64,000 bases of DNA from HXMU1420-2 sp017643305 (GCA_965217135.1 OZ244249.1:4588001-4652000), one strand, 5' to 3'. Positions 1 through 10,312 are shown, counted from the first letter of the stretch. The notes: generated from the sequence alone by a model not told the origin. A program made the numbers and translations.

Positions 1-78
1 GTTTTTGGTTACGAAGTTAACGGTCGACATGTCTTGCCCTTGCACCCGTCCGTAGGCAAGAGCAAGCGCCAAGTTGGG

Positions 79-1386
79 TCAGAGAACGTAGCGGCTGACG
101 TCAGTGGACCGGGACAAATCTCCCAGGTTCTTTTCGACAAATGCGCCATCGACGACCACGGCCTGCCCGGATTGGTCTGGTGCGGTAAAGCTGAGTTCCT
201 CAAAAACCCGTTCCATCACTGTGTAGAGCCTACGCGCACCGATATTTTCGACAGATTGGTTCACGTCCGCTGCAATACGCGCAAGCGCGGCGATTCCACC
301 CTCGGTAAAGGTGACCTCGACATTTTCTGTGCCCATCAATGCTGAATACTGGCGGGTGAGCGCGTTGTCGGTTTCCGTCAGAATCCGAACAAAATCCGTT
401 TCCGTTAGCGCGCGCAGCTCCACCCGAATGGGCAGACGCCCCTGGAGTTCCGGCAGCAGGTCAGACGGTTTGGCAATGTGGAAAGCGCCAGATGCGATGA
501 ACAGGATGTGGTCGGTTTTCACAGGGCCATGTTTGGTGCTGACAGTGGTGCCTTCGATCAGCGGCAGCAGGTCCCGCTGTACCCCTTCGCGGCTTACATC
601 GCCGCCACGCATTTCTGATCGAGCGCAGACCTTGTCAATTTCATCGAGGAAAACGATGCCGTTTTGTTCCACGGCTTCCAAGGCTGTGCGCGTGACCAGT
701 TCGTCATCCAGCAGCTTATCTGCTTCCTCGCTTATCAGGATATCGTAGCTCTCTGCGACCGTCATTTTCTTGCGGGTGGTTCGGCCACCAAAGGCTTTGC
801 CAAAAATATCGCCCAGATTCATCATGCCCATATTGCCGCCCGTTTGGCCCGGGATGTCCAACATCGGCATGGGGTTTGACGTATCGGCCACGTCCAGTTC
901 GATCATAGTGTCATCCAGATCGCCTGACTTCAGCTTTTTGCGGAACATGTCGCGCGTTCCTTCACGCGCGTCGGCTCCGGCGATCGCATCGATCACACGG
1001 TCCTCTGCGGCCCGCTGCGCGTTGGTTTTAACATCCTCACGCATGTGTTCGCGGGTCTGAAGGATCGCGCTGTCGACCAGATCACGCACGATCTGTTCAA
1101 CGTCCCGGCCGACATAGCCCACTTCTGTAAACTTCGTGGCTTCAACTTTGATGAATGGTGCGCGGGCCAGACGGGCCAGACGGCGGCTGATTTCGGTTTT
1201 GCCAACACCGGTTGGTCCGATCATCAGGATGTTTTTTGGATGTACTTCGTCCCGCAGATCTTCTGGAAGCTGTTTACGCCGCCAGCGATTGCGCAACGCT
1301 ACGGCCACGGCACGTTTCGCGTCGGTCTGGCCAATGATGAACCGGTCAAGTTCGCTGACAATTTCACGCGGTGTCAGATCGGTCAT
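79..1386 (-). CDS. hslU: HslU, ATPase subunit of the HslUV protease
   Basis: AAA+ unfoldase that feeds substrates into the HslV peptidase in the cytoplasm. The 435-residue product is close to the usual family length. The Walker A motif GPTGVGKT lies at residues 57-64, a Walker B stretch FLDEIDK lies near residue 250, and the protein ends in the conserved SRYVL tail that docks into HslV. The ATG is preceded by AAAGGA at a good distance. The gene follows hslV with a 21-base gap, so the two form the standard hslVU operon read on the minus strand. Nothing is unusual; the identification is secure. Confidence 0.98.
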   Translation of the reverse strand: MTDLTPREIVSELDRFIIGQTDAKRAVAVALRNRWRRKQLPEDLRDEVHPKNILMIGPTGVGKTEISRRLARLARAPFIKVEATKFTEVGYVGRDVEQIVRDLVDSAILQTREHMREDVKTNAQRAAEDRVIDAIAGADAREGTRDMFRKKLKSGDLDDTMIELDVADTSNPMPMLDIPGQTGGNMGMMNLGDIFGKAFGGRTTRKKMTVAESYDILISEEADKLLDDELVTRTALEAVEQNGIVFLDEIDKVCARSEMRGGDVSREGVQRDLLPLIEGTTVSTKHGPVKTDHILFIASGAFHIAKPSDLLPELQGRLPIRVELRALTETDFVRILTETDNALTRQYSALMGTENVEVTFTEGGIAALARIAADVNQSVENIGARRLYTVMERVFEELSFTAPDQSGQAVVVDGAFVEKNLGDLSRSTDVSRYVL

Positions 1387-1407
1387 AAGATGTCCTTTCG
1401 CCGCAAA

Positions 1408-1959
1408 TCAGGCAGAGATTTCTTCAACGGTCAGATTGCCGTTGGTGTAAACGCAGATATCCGCTGCGATAGCCATGGCAGAGCGCGCTACGTCTTCAGC
1501 GGACTTGTCGCTGTCCATCATCGCGCGTGCAGCGGCCAGGGCGTAGTTGCCGCCAGACCCGATGGCTGCCACGTCATGTTCGGGCTCCAGCACGTCACCG
1601 GCACCTGTGATTACAAATAGTTCAGCCCCATCGGAAACGATCAGCATTGCCTCCAGCTTCTGAAGGTATTTGTCCGTCCGCCAGTCCTTGGCCAGCTCCA
1701 CGCTTGCGCGGGCCAGCTGGCCGGGTGTCGCTTCCAGCTTGGCTTCCAACCGTTCCAGCAATGTGAAGGCATCCGCCGTTGAACCGGCAAATCCGGCGAC
1801 CACATCAAAACCACCGGGGCTGAGCCTGCGCACCTTGCGCGCGGTGCCCTTTATTACCGTCTGGCCCAGAGAAACCTGGCCGTCGCCTGCAATGACAACC
1901 TTGCCGCCCTTTTTTACGCCAATGATGGTTGTACCGTGCCAACCGGGAAAATCCTGCAT
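1408..1959 (-). CDS. hslV: HslV, peptidase subunit of the HslUV protease
   Basis: Threonine peptidase of the bacterial proteasome-like HslUV complex. The frame is open upstream for a further 96 codons, but the start at 1959 is chosen because the sequence MQDFPGWHGTTIIG matches the N-terminus typical of this family in Rhodobacterales and AGGAGA sits just upstream. The catalytic Thr would be Thr10, exposed after removal of the first nine residues. The 183-residue product contains the conserved ELAKDWRTDKYLQKLEAM segment and GSGGNYALAAAR. It is followed by hslU and is divergent from the gene starting at 2056. Confidence 0.97.
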   Translation of the reverse strand: MQDFPGWHGTTIIGVKKGGKVVIAGDGQVSLGQTVIKGTARKVRRLSPGGFDVVAGFAGSTADAFTLLERLEAKLEATPGQLARASVELAKDWRTDKYLQKLEAMLIVSDGAELFVITGAGDVLEPEHDVAAIGSGGNYALAAARAMMDSDKSAEDVARSAMAIAADICVYTNGNLTVEEISA

Positions 1960-2055
1960 GTCGCGTCTCCTGCGTTGGCGGCCTATATGGCGGTGCTGTC
2001 CCAACTGCACAAGACCGTGGTTGTCGCTGCGATGTTCAAGTCCTAGCGTTGCATC

Positions 2056-2973
2056 ATGTCTGGAACCCAGGAAATCCGCATATTTCTGGAAACTGACCTG
2101 CGCGCCAGCGCGGTGGCAGGAAAGCACAATTTCATCAACATCATGACGCGTGTGCTGGAGCGGAGCGGATTTTCTATCACCTACGAAGACGCGGAGCGGG
2201 CCAAAGGCATTGGGGCTGCCTTGTGGCCGGGATACACTCTTTTTCACATGCAGGCTCCCTTTGCCGATAGATCCCTAACTTTTCGTCGGGTTTATCACTA
2301 TCCATTCTGGAGTATTGAGCAGACGGACAAACGCTGGAATTGGACGGTTGCAAAAACGCCTTTTCCAGCCGAGAGGGTGAAACCGGCCGAAGCCGACAGG
2401 TTTTTTGGATTTTGGCAAAACCGGTTGTTTGGTCAGGCCCCTAAACAGACCACTCAGGATGGGTTAGTTTATGTCCCCCTGCAGGGCCGCTTGCTGGATC
2501 ACCGATCATTCCAGTCCTGTTCGCCTGTTCGGATGATTGAACATGTTCTGGACCACGATCCCAATCGGGAAATTGTAGTCACATTGCACCCAAAGGAAAC
2601 CTATTCTCTGCAGGAGTTATCCGCATTGGATGCCCTGCAAGCCCGGTCTTCAAGGTTGTCGGTCAAGACAGGAGAGATGGAGCGCTGGCTTTCTGCTTGC
2701 GATTATGTGGTGACGCAGAATTCGTCTGCTGCGTTTTCTGGGTACTTCTTCGAAAAACCCGCAGTCCTGTTCGCCAAGATAGATTTTCACCATATCGCGT
2801 CCAATGTAACCAATCTTGGGTTCGAAGCTGCAATACGTGGTGTGATGGACAGGCGCCCAGACTACGCCGGTTACATCCACTGGTTTTGGCAAAAGATGTC
2901 CATAAACGCAGGGCGACCCGACGCCGAAGCGCGAGTCGCCCAGATATTCAGAACCGCAGGCTGGCCAGTCTAG
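2056..2973 (+). CDS. Conserved protein resembling capsule/Kdo-type glycan transferases
   Basis: A 305-residue soluble protein without signal peptide or membrane segment. I do not recognise a named family with certainty. The C-terminal half has the rhythm of capsule-polysaccharide (KpsS/KpsC-like) GT-B transferases: a HP-containing strand (VVTLHPKETY, about residues 175-184), then CDYVVTQNSSAAF (about 216-228), where a conserved Ser/Asn loop is expected, followed by KPAVLFAKIDFHH. This suggests a role in a surface glycan, but that is inference from motif spacing only. It is divergent from hslV across 96 bases and convergent with trxA. No clear ribosome site precedes the ATG, so a start further in is possible. 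Confidence 0.72.
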   Translation: MSGTQEIRIFLETDLRASAVAGKHNFINIMTRVLERSGFSITYEDAERAKGIGAALWPGYTLFHMQAPFADRSLTFRRVYHYPFWSIEQTDKRWNWTVAKTPFPAERVKPAEADRFFGFWQNRLFGQAPKQTTQDGLVYVPLQGRLLDHRSFQSCSPVRMIEHVLDHDPNREIVVTLHPKETYSLQELSALDALQARSSRLSVKTGEMERWLSACDYVVTQNSSAAFSGYFFEKPAVLFAKIDFHHIASNVTNLGFEAAIRGVMDRRPDYAGYIHWFWQKMSINAGRPDAEARVAQIFRTAGWPV

Positions 2974-2985
2974 CAGCGGTCACGA

Positions 2986-3306
2986 TCAGATCGAATCGTC
3001 GATCCAGCTCTGTAGGGCCGCTTTGGGCGCCGCACCGGAGCGGTTGGAAATCACTGCGCCATCCTTGAAGATGAACAGGGCTGGGATACCGCGTACACCC
3101 AGACTGGCGGCGGCGTTTGGGTTGGTGTCGACATCCACCTTGGCGACCTTGATTTTGCCTGCATATTCAGCAGACAATTCTTCCAGCGCCGGGCCGATCT
3201 GTTTACATGGGCCGCACCATTCAGCCCAGAAATCCACCACAACGGGGATGTCGGAATTACGGACTTCGGTGTCGAAGGTTTCGTCAGTCACAGCTACGGT
3301 GGACAT
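2986..3306 (-). CDS. trxA: Thioredoxin
   Basis: Cytoplasmic dithiol-disulfide oxidoreductase of 106 residues, the usual thioredoxin length. The active site WCGPC has its cysteines at positions 31 and 34, preceded by VVVDFWAE and followed by the cis-proline segment GIPALFIFKDG. The ATG at 3306 has AGGAG upstream; the open frame continues further but that part is not thioredoxin. The gene lies downstream of addA on the same strand, with addA ending at 3347, an arrangement common in Rhodobacterales. Confidence 0.97.
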   Translation of the reverse strand: MSTVAVTDETFDTEVRNSDIPVVVDFWAEWCGPCKQIGPALEELSAEYAGKIKVAKVDVDTNPNAAASLGVRGIPALFIFKDGAVISNRSGAAPKAALQSWIDDSI

Positions 3307-3346
3307 GAATGATCTCCTGAGGGGGAAGCAAGTTCGGGGCTTGAAC

Positions 3347-6300
3347 CTAGGTAGCGACCTGTTGTTCGTCAACCCATGCTGTGCTTGCCAATGCACCCGT
3401 CACAAGATCGTGTGGCGTGTGCATAATCTCTGCTGTTCTGGTCCAGACAATCGCGGTTTCAATTTGGCGGTCGGGATAGATCTGCGTCAGCGCAGCGGCA
3501 TAAGCCCCCAATTGCCGCAGCAAACCTTCGGGGCAGTCCTGAGGCCGCTGTGGGACGACGGCGTTGGATTTGAAATCGACCGCTAGAACACGGTCGGGGC
3601 TAACTACCAGCCGGTCCACAACGCCAAGGATGCGGTTGCCTTTGATCTCCGCCGTCAGAGTAACTTCGGAAAATGTGCTGGCGTCAAACAGGAAACCCAG
3701 ATCGTCACTGTCAAGAATTTCTAATGCTTCGCTTATGACGCCCGGCTGCGCATCGGATGGTAGCAGTTGCTCGACAACCTTTGCCCAATTGGATCGGTCG
3801 TGCAGTGGAAGATGTTCCAAAAGCGTATGGATCTGGGCGCCGCGCGCCATTGCGACCTCGGTGTTGCCGCCGTCTTCACTGGGCAAGGCCTTGGCCCCGC
3901 CCAGATCGGAAGGGCTGAAAATGGTTGCACAAACGGATTTGGCGCCAACGGGTTTGGACAGGAAGGCAGGTGGTTCTAACAGCACTGGGTCTTTTTGCGG
4001 CAAAGCAACGAGGTCCGGTGCATCCCAATCCCCGTGGGATAGTCGCAAACCAGTGCCGCCCGGCATGGGATGCTCCACCGCCCCGGCACGTTCTAGCGTT
4101 TCTTTGACGTCGGCGTACCAGCTTTCTCCTGATGCACCGACTTTGCCCGCACCGGCGATGATCAGCCATTTCTCAGCCCGGGTCAGAGCGACGTAGAGCA
4201 ATCTGTCTCGTTCCCGCAACTCGCGCGCCCGCCGAGCGTCTCGTGCAGCAACCAACCGGTCAGGCATTTGGTCTGAACTTGGCCGCCAGAAGGCCACGCC
4301 ATCGATATCCATGATCTCAGACCCCGCAGGCGGACGCCGAATAGCCGTATCCGGCAGGATCACAATTGGTGCTTCCAACCCCTTGGCGCCATGCACCGTC
4401 ATGACCCTGATCAGGTTGCCGGAGTTGTCATTCTGTCGTTTGATTTCCAGATCGTCGGTTTCCATCCAGACCAGAAATCCCGTCAGGCTGGGAACCTGCG
4501 TCTGTTCAAACGCTAGTGCTTGCGACAACAGCGCATCAATACCATCCTCGGCTTCTGGTCCAAGTCGGGCCAATAGGTTTTTTCGCCCGCTGTGCCTGGT
4601 CAGGATACGTTCCAGCAGATCGTAAGGCCGCAGGAAGTCGGCTTGCTTGCGCAAATCATCCAGAACCGCGCGGGTTGATCGAAATTCTTCGGTTCTCTCC
4701 CGCAGAGCCTGCCAAAGATACGGATCAGTCCTGCGATGGGCGAGTTCGAAAAGCTGTTGTTCATTCCACCCGAACAATGGCGATTTCAAGGTTTCCGCCA
4801 GGGCGAGGCTGTCTTCTGGTGTGGCGAGGAACTTCAGCAACGACGCGAGATCTTTCACGGCGAGTTCGGCACCAACACGCAGCCGATCAGCGCCAGCGAT
4901 CGGCAAATTGCGCGATTTGCACGCGCGGATGATTTCTGAAAACAGGTCCGAACGCCGCTGCAACAGGATTAGGACATCGCCGGGCCGCACAGCCCTCCGC
5001 TGGAGATTTCCCTGCTGCGGCTCTTCAATCGGTATGGTTTCGACGCGCGCTAACATATCCGCGATTTGGTCTGCGATCTGCTCGGCCAAGATGACTGTAT
5101 GATGTCGTGCGCCCGGCAGGTCGACGGGATCGGTCCAATGCCGGTCATCTTCGACCCTAGTTTCTTCAACAAAAGGCCACATGTCCACACGACCGGGCAG
5201 GTCAGATTTAAACGCCCGGTGCTGTCCGCCGCGGGTGAACCCGGATGGCTCCTTGCTCTCAAACAATAAATCAACAAGAGACAGGATTGCGCTGGAGGAT
5301 CGAAAGCTGAATTCCAGTGTCAAATCCTGCAGGTCAGATCCAGCTTGGCGGAACCTTTGGCCGAACTCCTGCTGCATTCGGTCAAATTCATCCGGGTCGG
5401 CACCCTGAAAGGAATAAATGGACTGTTTCTTGTCTCCAACGACAAAAAGTGTCCTTATAGTGTCTGTTCTTGCTCCTTCACCTGACGTGAATTCACGGGC
5501 CAGTTTCTCAATGACATCCCATTGATCGGGGCTGGTATCCTGCGCCTCATCCACCAGAATGTGGTCGATTCCGCCGTCCAGCCGGAATAGGACCCAATCT
5601 GCGACGCTGGGGTCGTTCAAAAGCCGACGGGCTTTTTGAATCAGATCGTCGAAATCCAGCCAGGCGCGCGCCGTTTTCCTTCGCTCAAGCTCCGCAAGGA
5701 AAACGTTTGCGAAACGATGCAGACATAGGGTTTTCTCAGCCGTCAGTAGCGATAGACGTGGTTGGCGAGCAATTTCCACACGTAGCATAAGATCCTGCAG
5801 ATCCTGCAGGTCCGCACCCAATGCAATACGGCATGCCTTGGTTGGAAAAGACTCTAACTTGGCACAATAGGGTGCTTTTGTATTCGCTCTGAACAAGAAA
5901 AGGCCTTCTAAAACTGGTAAATCGGACCATTCGAATGCTGTGACCCCAGCCAGGATATCCGCTGCCTTATTGTCGGTTTTGCTGAATTGCCGCAGAACAG
6001 GCAAAATTCGGTCAAACAGCGCACCTTCCCCGCCTAGAAAAACTGATTGCGCAACCGTGTCCCGAGTGCAGTTGTTGTCCACGCCCAGCAGTGAAAACAT
6101 CGCTGCCTTGTCAATTTTTGGCGTAAAATTCGCCCTTTTAGAAATAATATCGTCAACCAACACACCAAGGGTCTGGTCGCTGACATACAAACATAGTTCG
6201 TCCATTACCTGCCGGTCCGGGCCTTGGGCCAGATCAGTCAAAATATCATTTACAAGCAGATTGGCAGCGCGATCGCTCATTTCCAGAAATGCAGGGCTGA

Positions 6301-6718
6301 CGCCAGCCTCCAATGGGAACCGCCGCAACAGTGAGGCACAGAAGGAATGGATCGTCTGGATCTTCAAGCCACCTGGCGTTTCAATAGCACGGGCAAACAA
6401 TGTCCGCGCCCGGCGTAATCTGTCCGGTGTGATCACATCTTGCTCACCCAGTTTTGCCAGCGCTTGTGTAAGCTTAGCATCATCCAGCATCGCCCATTCT
6501 CCAAGACGCTGGAACAGCCGGTTCTGCATCTCACCGGCTGCGGCCTTGGTATAGGTCAGACACAGGATTTTTTGTGGGTCGGTTCCTTCCAGCAGCAAAC
6601 GTGCCACCCTGTCCGTCAGCACACGCGTCTTGCCAGAACCTGCGTTTGCCGCCAGCCATGTGCTGATCCCAGGATGGGCCGCTTGGATCTGTCGCTCAGA
6701 TGCTTCGTTCATCTTCAT
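3347..6718 (-). CDS. addA: AddA, helicase-nuclease subunit of the AddAB recombination complex
   Basis: UvrD-like 3'-5' helicase with a C-terminal PD-(D/E)XK nuclease, working with AddB to process double-strand ends for RecA. The 1123-residue product has Walker A (ANAGSGKT) at about residues 24-31, the DEAQDTSPDQW motif of superfamily 1 helicases, the DKKQSIYSFQGAD motif, late helicase motifs around VMTVHGAKGLEAP, and the nuclease motif VLAVDFKSN near the C-terminus. The start at 6718 is chosen because its ATG overlaps the addB stop as ATGA, which implies translational coupling; another ATG lies two codons in. Confidence 0.96.
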   Translation of the reverse strand: MKMNEASERQIQAAHPGISTWLAANAGSGKTRVLTDRVARLLLEGTDPQKILCLTYTKAAAGEMQNRLFQRLGEWAMLDDAKLTQALAKLGEQDVITPDRLRRARTLFARAIETPGGLKIQTIHSFCASLLRRFPLEAGVSPAFLEMSDRAANLLVNDILTDLAQGPDRQVMDELCLYVSDQTLGVLVDDIISKRANFTPKIDKAAMFSLLGVDNNCTRDTVAQSVFLGGEGALFDRILPVLRQFSKTDNKAADILAGVTAFEWSDLPVLEGLFLFRANTKAPYCAKLESFPTKACRIALGADLQDLQDLMLRVEIARQPRLSLLTAEKTLCLHRFANVFLAELERRKTARAWLDFDDLIQKARRLLNDPSVADWVLFRLDGGIDHILVDEAQDTSPDQWDVIEKLAREFTSGEGARTDTIRTLFVVGDKKQSIYSFQGADPDEFDRMQQEFGQRFRQAGSDLQDLTLEFSFRSSSAILSLVDLLFESKEPSGFTRGGQHRAFKSDLPGRVDMWPFVEETRVEDDRHWTDPVDLPGARHHTVILAEQIADQIADMLARVETIPIEEPQQGNLQRRAVRPGDVLILLQRRSDLFSEIIRACKSRNLPIAGADRLRVGAELAVKDLASLLKFLATPEDSLALAETLKSPLFGWNEQQLFELAHRRTDPYLWQALRERTEEFRSTRAVLDDLRKQADFLRPYDLLERILTRHSGRKNLLARLGPEAEDGIDALLSQALAFEQTQVPSLTGFLVWMETDDLEIKRQNDNSGNLIRVMTVHGAKGLEAPIVILPDTAIRRPPAGSEIMDIDGVAFWRPSSDQMPDRLVAARDARRARELRERDRLLYVALTRAEKWLIIAGAGKVGASGESWYADVKETLERAGAVEHPMPGGTGLRLSHGDWDAPDLVALPQKDPVLLEPPAFLSKPVGAKSVCATIFSPSDLGGAKALPSEDGGNTEVAMARGAQIHTLLEHLPLHDRSNWAKVVEQLLPSDAQPGVISEALEILDSDDLGFLFDASTFSEVTLTAEIKGNRILGVVDRLVVSPDRVLAVDFKSNAVVPQRPQDCPEGLLRQLGAYAAALTQIYPDRQIETAIVWTRTAEIMHTPHDLVTGALASTAWVDEQQVAT

Positions 6719-9627
6719 CTCAAACGTACCCCGTCTGGTTGGGCTGCGTTGTCCCATTCCCCAAACCGGGCAAGTTGGTCGTAATCCCCTGCTTCCGATT
6801 CCTTCTGCATAGCACGACGTGAAGTGTATCCTTGATCCTCCGATGCGTACGCTGCGATCAGCTTCATCAGATCCGCCCAAACGGTATCGGGCGGATTATC
6901 AGACAACGGAGCTGGCACAATCGAAGGTTTTCGGCCCAAACCGATAAAAACAGCCTCTGAAACCTGCCCTTGTGGCAAATCGCCTGCGCCTTGACGTTCG
7001 ATAACTGCCGCCTCCAACAGCAGTTGTTTGTCAAAATGGGCCTGTTCTTTCGCGCTGGGCGGCGCGCCAGTTTTGTAATCGACTATCTGGTATGTGCCGT
7101 CGGCAGCGTGATCGATCCGATCGGCCACGCCCGTCAGTGTAAACACAGGCAGCTCGGATTTGGCGCGTAGCCTGACCTCCAATTCTGCGGGTGTGGACCT
7201 TGTCCTGCGCTTGGCTTCCACATCGACGAACCAGTCCGCAACCTGAGACAGCCGCGCCATCCAAAGGCTACGAGCAACCGGCCAAGCGACCTGAGCTTCG
7301 ATGACGTCATGAACAAAGCGCAGGAACGCATCTTTGCTGATCTCGGCGCTATGGCCGATGAACTGCTCCATCACCTCATGAAACACTGTGCCGCGCACCA
7401 ACGCATCGGGTTCCTTGATCAATGGGTCCAACGGGCGAAGCCGCAGAACGTGGCGCGCGTAAATCGCATAGGGGTCGCGGATAAGTCGTTTGATTTCTGT
7501 AACCGACAGCTGCGTTGGACGCGCAGCCTGCGGCGGTCGGGGCGCTGGGCGTGTGGCCTGTGGTGCACGCGGGGAATCGTCGATGGATCGGGCGTGGCGC
7601 AGCCAAATCTGCCCGCGTGCGCGCATTTCGTCCAATGCCGCATCGCCCCGAGCAATCGGCAGACCCGCTAGAAGGTTGGTCAGCCGGTTCAGCCAACGGG
7701 ACGGCACGGTTTCTGCCTCGTCTGACCGTTTGGAACGCGTAAGTAAAACTTCTGGCGCGTTTATGGCTTGCTGCCAATCGTGGGCCGACAGGCCTATCCG
7801 ACGATCTGGCAACAATAATCCTGCCCGCACACGCAGCATGCGGTTCAACCACGGATCTGGTGCCGGTGCTTCAGGCCAAGATCCTTCGTTCAGGCCGCTC
7901 AAAATGACCAGATCGGCGCCCTGAACGCGGGCCTCCAATGTTCCCCAAATCATGATATTTTCGTCTGGAGCGTCACGGTCCCGCACCACCTCCCGCTTCA
8001 GGGCGTGGTCCAGGATTGCGATGAAATCCTGCGCTGGCATACCCTGCTCCAGACGATCCGCTACGGCCAGTTCATCCAGAATACCGCGCAGGGACCGTCC
8101 GGCCGCTTGTTGCCACAACCCGCCGCAGTCCGGCGCGTCGACCCCTCCGGCAATGGCCTCAGCGGACTGGCACAGTTCCTCAACCCAGTTTGAAAGCGGC
8201 TTTTCACTGTCTTCAAGTGTATTAAGAAACCAGTGTTGCAGCCACTTTGTCCAATTGGTTCCCGAAAATTCTGGGATTGATGACACCCAGTCGATCGTTG
8301 GAAAAGGTGGGCCCTTTTTGCGCAGGACAAGTTCCAGTTCACGTGTCATCCTCAAATGCTCACCCCGGTCAACACCGGAATGAGTCAGCGGATGCTTGAG
8401 CAAAGCGATCAAAGCGTCTGACCTGACCGGGGTCAGGTAAAGTTCTGCAATTTGACGTATTAGCCGACCCGGTGGCGACAGATGAAGTGGCAAGCCAGCG
8501 CTGTCGTCTGGCACGATATCCCAACGATCCAAGGCTGCGCTGACCTGACGTGTCAGCATCCGATCCGGCGTAATCAGAGCCGCGGTCTGCCCATCCTCCG
8601 CCGCCTGACGCATGCGAACCGCTATCGATAGCGCCTCTTCACGCGCCGTTTCTGCCTCGATCAAAGACAAACCGTTTACGGCGGATGGCAGATCACCCAG
8701 GCTGGGCCCTTCGTCCAGCCATGCATCGGTAAACGGCGCGGGGCGCAAGGCCAACGACACGACCTTGGCCCTGTCCGGATACGGCGCGGACTGGTCTAGC
8801 CAGGGCAGCACAGAGGCTGGCTTCAGGCCTAGAAGCTTTATCAAACGGGAAAACCGGAACTGCGGGTGATCTTCGCCAGTGAGAGGATCACCCAATTGGG
8901 CCCAGGTGTCACTTGGCGCGTCAAAGTCATACCCGGGCAACACAACGGCGCCCTGAGGCAACTTTGCCACCGCCTGCATTAACAACGCCATGGTGCCCCG
9001 AGAACCGGTTGACCCTGCAAGGATGATTGGCGTCTGCGGCGGATTTTCCTGCCAATTGGCGATCATCTGCGTGACCAGATTCCTTTGAGCGGCTTCCGGA
9101 TCAGGCGGCATATTGGCCGAAGCGACATAGGTCTCGGCAATCCCAATAAACTGTTGCGCGCGCGCCCAGTGGCCGGATTGGTCTGACACGTCGAGTTGCT
9201 GGATCGTTTCGACACTGACCCCTTCGCCATGCATTTCATCGATTAAGCTGGCCAGGCTATCAGCTAAATCAAAAACAGAGTCTAAAGACGCCAAATCAGG
9301 TTCGGCACCAATCAGCCGTTCGATTAACCGAGCCAGTTCAATCCGCCGAGCTATGGTATTGGCCGGTTTTTGGCCAATTGGGGCCCCTGGCATTAAAGAG
9401 AGGTCGGCAAGCGTGATAACCTTGGGAAGAAAAGTTGCGGGACCTTTGGCAAACAAAGAAGTGATCCGCCGCTTCATCCGCTGGGTGTTCACGACAATAA
9501 AGCTACGAGCCAAAATCTCCGGCGCCTGGCCTTTGGACAATTGCCGGATACCCCCAACCAACTCGGCAGGGAAATCTGCGCCCGGTGGCATAGCGAACAC
9601 TCTTGGTTTGTCTGTGTTCTCAAACAT
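6715..9627 (-). CDS. addB: AddB, double-strand break repair subunit
   Basis: Partner of AddA; a 970-residue inactivated-helicase/nuclease subunit. The proteobacterial AddB pattern is visible: an N-terminal helicase-like part without a good Walker A loop, a segment VILSGLNEGSWPEAPAPDPWLNR typical of the family's middle, and a C-terminal nuclease motif YQIVDYKTGAP around residue 870, preceded by RGTVFHEVMEQF. Its ATG overlaps the end of murU by eight bases and its stop overlaps addA by four, so both neighbours are probably co-translated. Confidence 0.95.
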   Translation of the reverse strand: MFENTDKPRVFAMPPGADFPAELVGGIRQLSKGQAPEILARSFIVVNTQRMKRRITSLFAKGPATFLPKVITLADLSLMPGAPIGQKPANTIARRIELARLIERLIGAEPDLASLDSVFDLADSLASLIDEMHGEGVSVETIQQLDVSDQSGHWARAQQFIGIAETYVASANMPPDPEAAQRNLVTQMIANWQENPPQTPIILAGSTGSRGTMALLMQAVAKLPQGAVVLPGYDFDAPSDTWAQLGDPLTGEDHPQFRFSRLIKLLGLKPASVLPWLDQSAPYPDRAKVVSLALRPAPFTDAWLDEGPSLGDLPSAVNGLSLIEAETAREEALSIAVRMRQAAEDGQTAALITPDRMLTRQVSAALDRWDIVPDDSAGLPLHLSPPGRLIRQIAELYLTPVRSDALIALLKHPLTHSGVDRGEHLRMTRELELVLRKKGPPFPTIDWVSSIPEFSGTNWTKWLQHWFLNTLEDSEKPLSNWVEELCQSAEAIAGGVDAPDCGGLWQQAAGRSLRGILDELAVADRLEQGMPAQDFIAILDHALKREVVRDRDAPDENIMIWGTLEARVQGADLVILSGLNEGSWPEAPAPDPWLNRMLRVRAGLLLPDRRIGLSAHDWQQAINAPEVLLTRSKRSDEAETVPSRWLNRLTNLLAGLPIARGDAALDEMRARGQIWLRHARSIDDSPRAPQATRPAPRPPQAARPTQLSVTEIKRLIRDPYAIYARHVLRLRPLDPLIKEPDALVRGTVFHEVMEQFIGHSAEISKDAFLRFVHDVIEAQVAWPVARSLWMARLSQVADWFVDVEAKRRTRSTPAELEVRLRAKSELPVFTLTGVADRIDHAADGTYQIVDYKTGAPPSAKEQAHFDKQLLLEAAVIERQGAGDLPQGQVSEAVFIGLGRKPSIVPAPLSDNPPDTVWADLMKLIAAYASEDQGYTSRRAMQKESEAGDYDQLARFGEWDNAAQPDGVRLR

Positions 9628-10312
9628 TTCGCGCTATCAGATCCTCAGCCAATGCAAGCCCTTCTGGTGACCCTACATCGCACCATTGTCCGGGTATTTT
9701 CTGCGCATAGAGTCTATTTTCTGCACCTAGACGATTCCAAACAGCGTTCAGTGAAAACACTGTATCCTCCATGGATTTTACGGCTTCCATCTTCAGGATC
9801 TGTGCGCCGCCATACACATAGTTCCCACTCCGGAGAATGCGGTTGTCTGGTTCAACCTGGAAATCTCCCCCTCCGACCCGGCCATGAACTTGATCGATAT
9901 GCACGCAAGCCAACAATGCGTCCATTTTTGATGGGTCCCAGTTCCGAGCCAGCAACGCGATTGGGTTTGGTCCGAACCAGACCGCATCGGGGTTAATTGT
10001 GCCGACCACTTCGTGACCCAGCGCTGTAGCTGCATTCTTTAAACCGCCACCGGTATCTAAAATGTCCGGCGATTCATACAGAACTTCAACGGGTTGTCCT
10101 GCCAAATGATTTGCAATCATCGAGGCTAGATAGTGTGTGTTGGTCACCATTTTGGTCACACCCGCGTCGCGACACAAAGCGATCGTGCGATCCAGCAAGG
10201 TTTGCCCGGCAACCTCAATCAGAGGCTTTGGACAATCCTGGGTCAGGTGGCGCATGCGCGTCCCAAAACCAGCCGAAAAGATAATGACCGGAAGCTCGGC
10301 AGTATTTATCAC
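9620..10312 (-). CDS. murU: Nucleotidyltransferase, probable MurNAc-1-phosphate uridylyltransferase
   Basis: Sugar-1-phosphate nucleotidyltransferase of 230 residues with the GxGTRM signature (FSAGFGTRM) near the N-terminus followed by CPKPLIEV. MurU makes UDP-MurNAc from MurNAc-1-phosphate in the peptidoglycan recycling route that bypasses de novo synthesis. The assignment rests mainly on its partner: it directly follows the AmgK-type kinase. I choose the GTG at 10312, which overlaps the amgK stop as GTGA and has GGAAAGG eight bases upstream, over the ATG at 10333. A mannose-1-phosphate guanylyltransferase would look similar. Confidence 0.85.
   Translation of the reverse strand: MINTAELPVIIFSAGFGTRMRHLTQDCPKPLIEVAGQTLLDRTIALCRDAGVTKMVTNTHYLASMIANHLAGQPVEVLYESPDILDTGGGLKNAATALGHEVVGTINPDAVWFGPNPIALLARNWDPSKMDALLACVHIDQVHGRVGGGDFQVEPDNRILRSGNYVYGGAQILKMEAVKSMEDTVFSLNAVWNRLGAENRLYAQKIPGQWCDVGSPEGLALAEDLIARNV

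Noticed and set aside
1670..2146. 158-codon plus-strand frame opposite hslV
   Set aside because: It is antisense to a secure gene with Ser/Pro/Cys-rich mirror composition.
7301..7671. Plus-strand frame opposite addB
   Set aside because: It is a shadow of addB codons and shows no independent motif.
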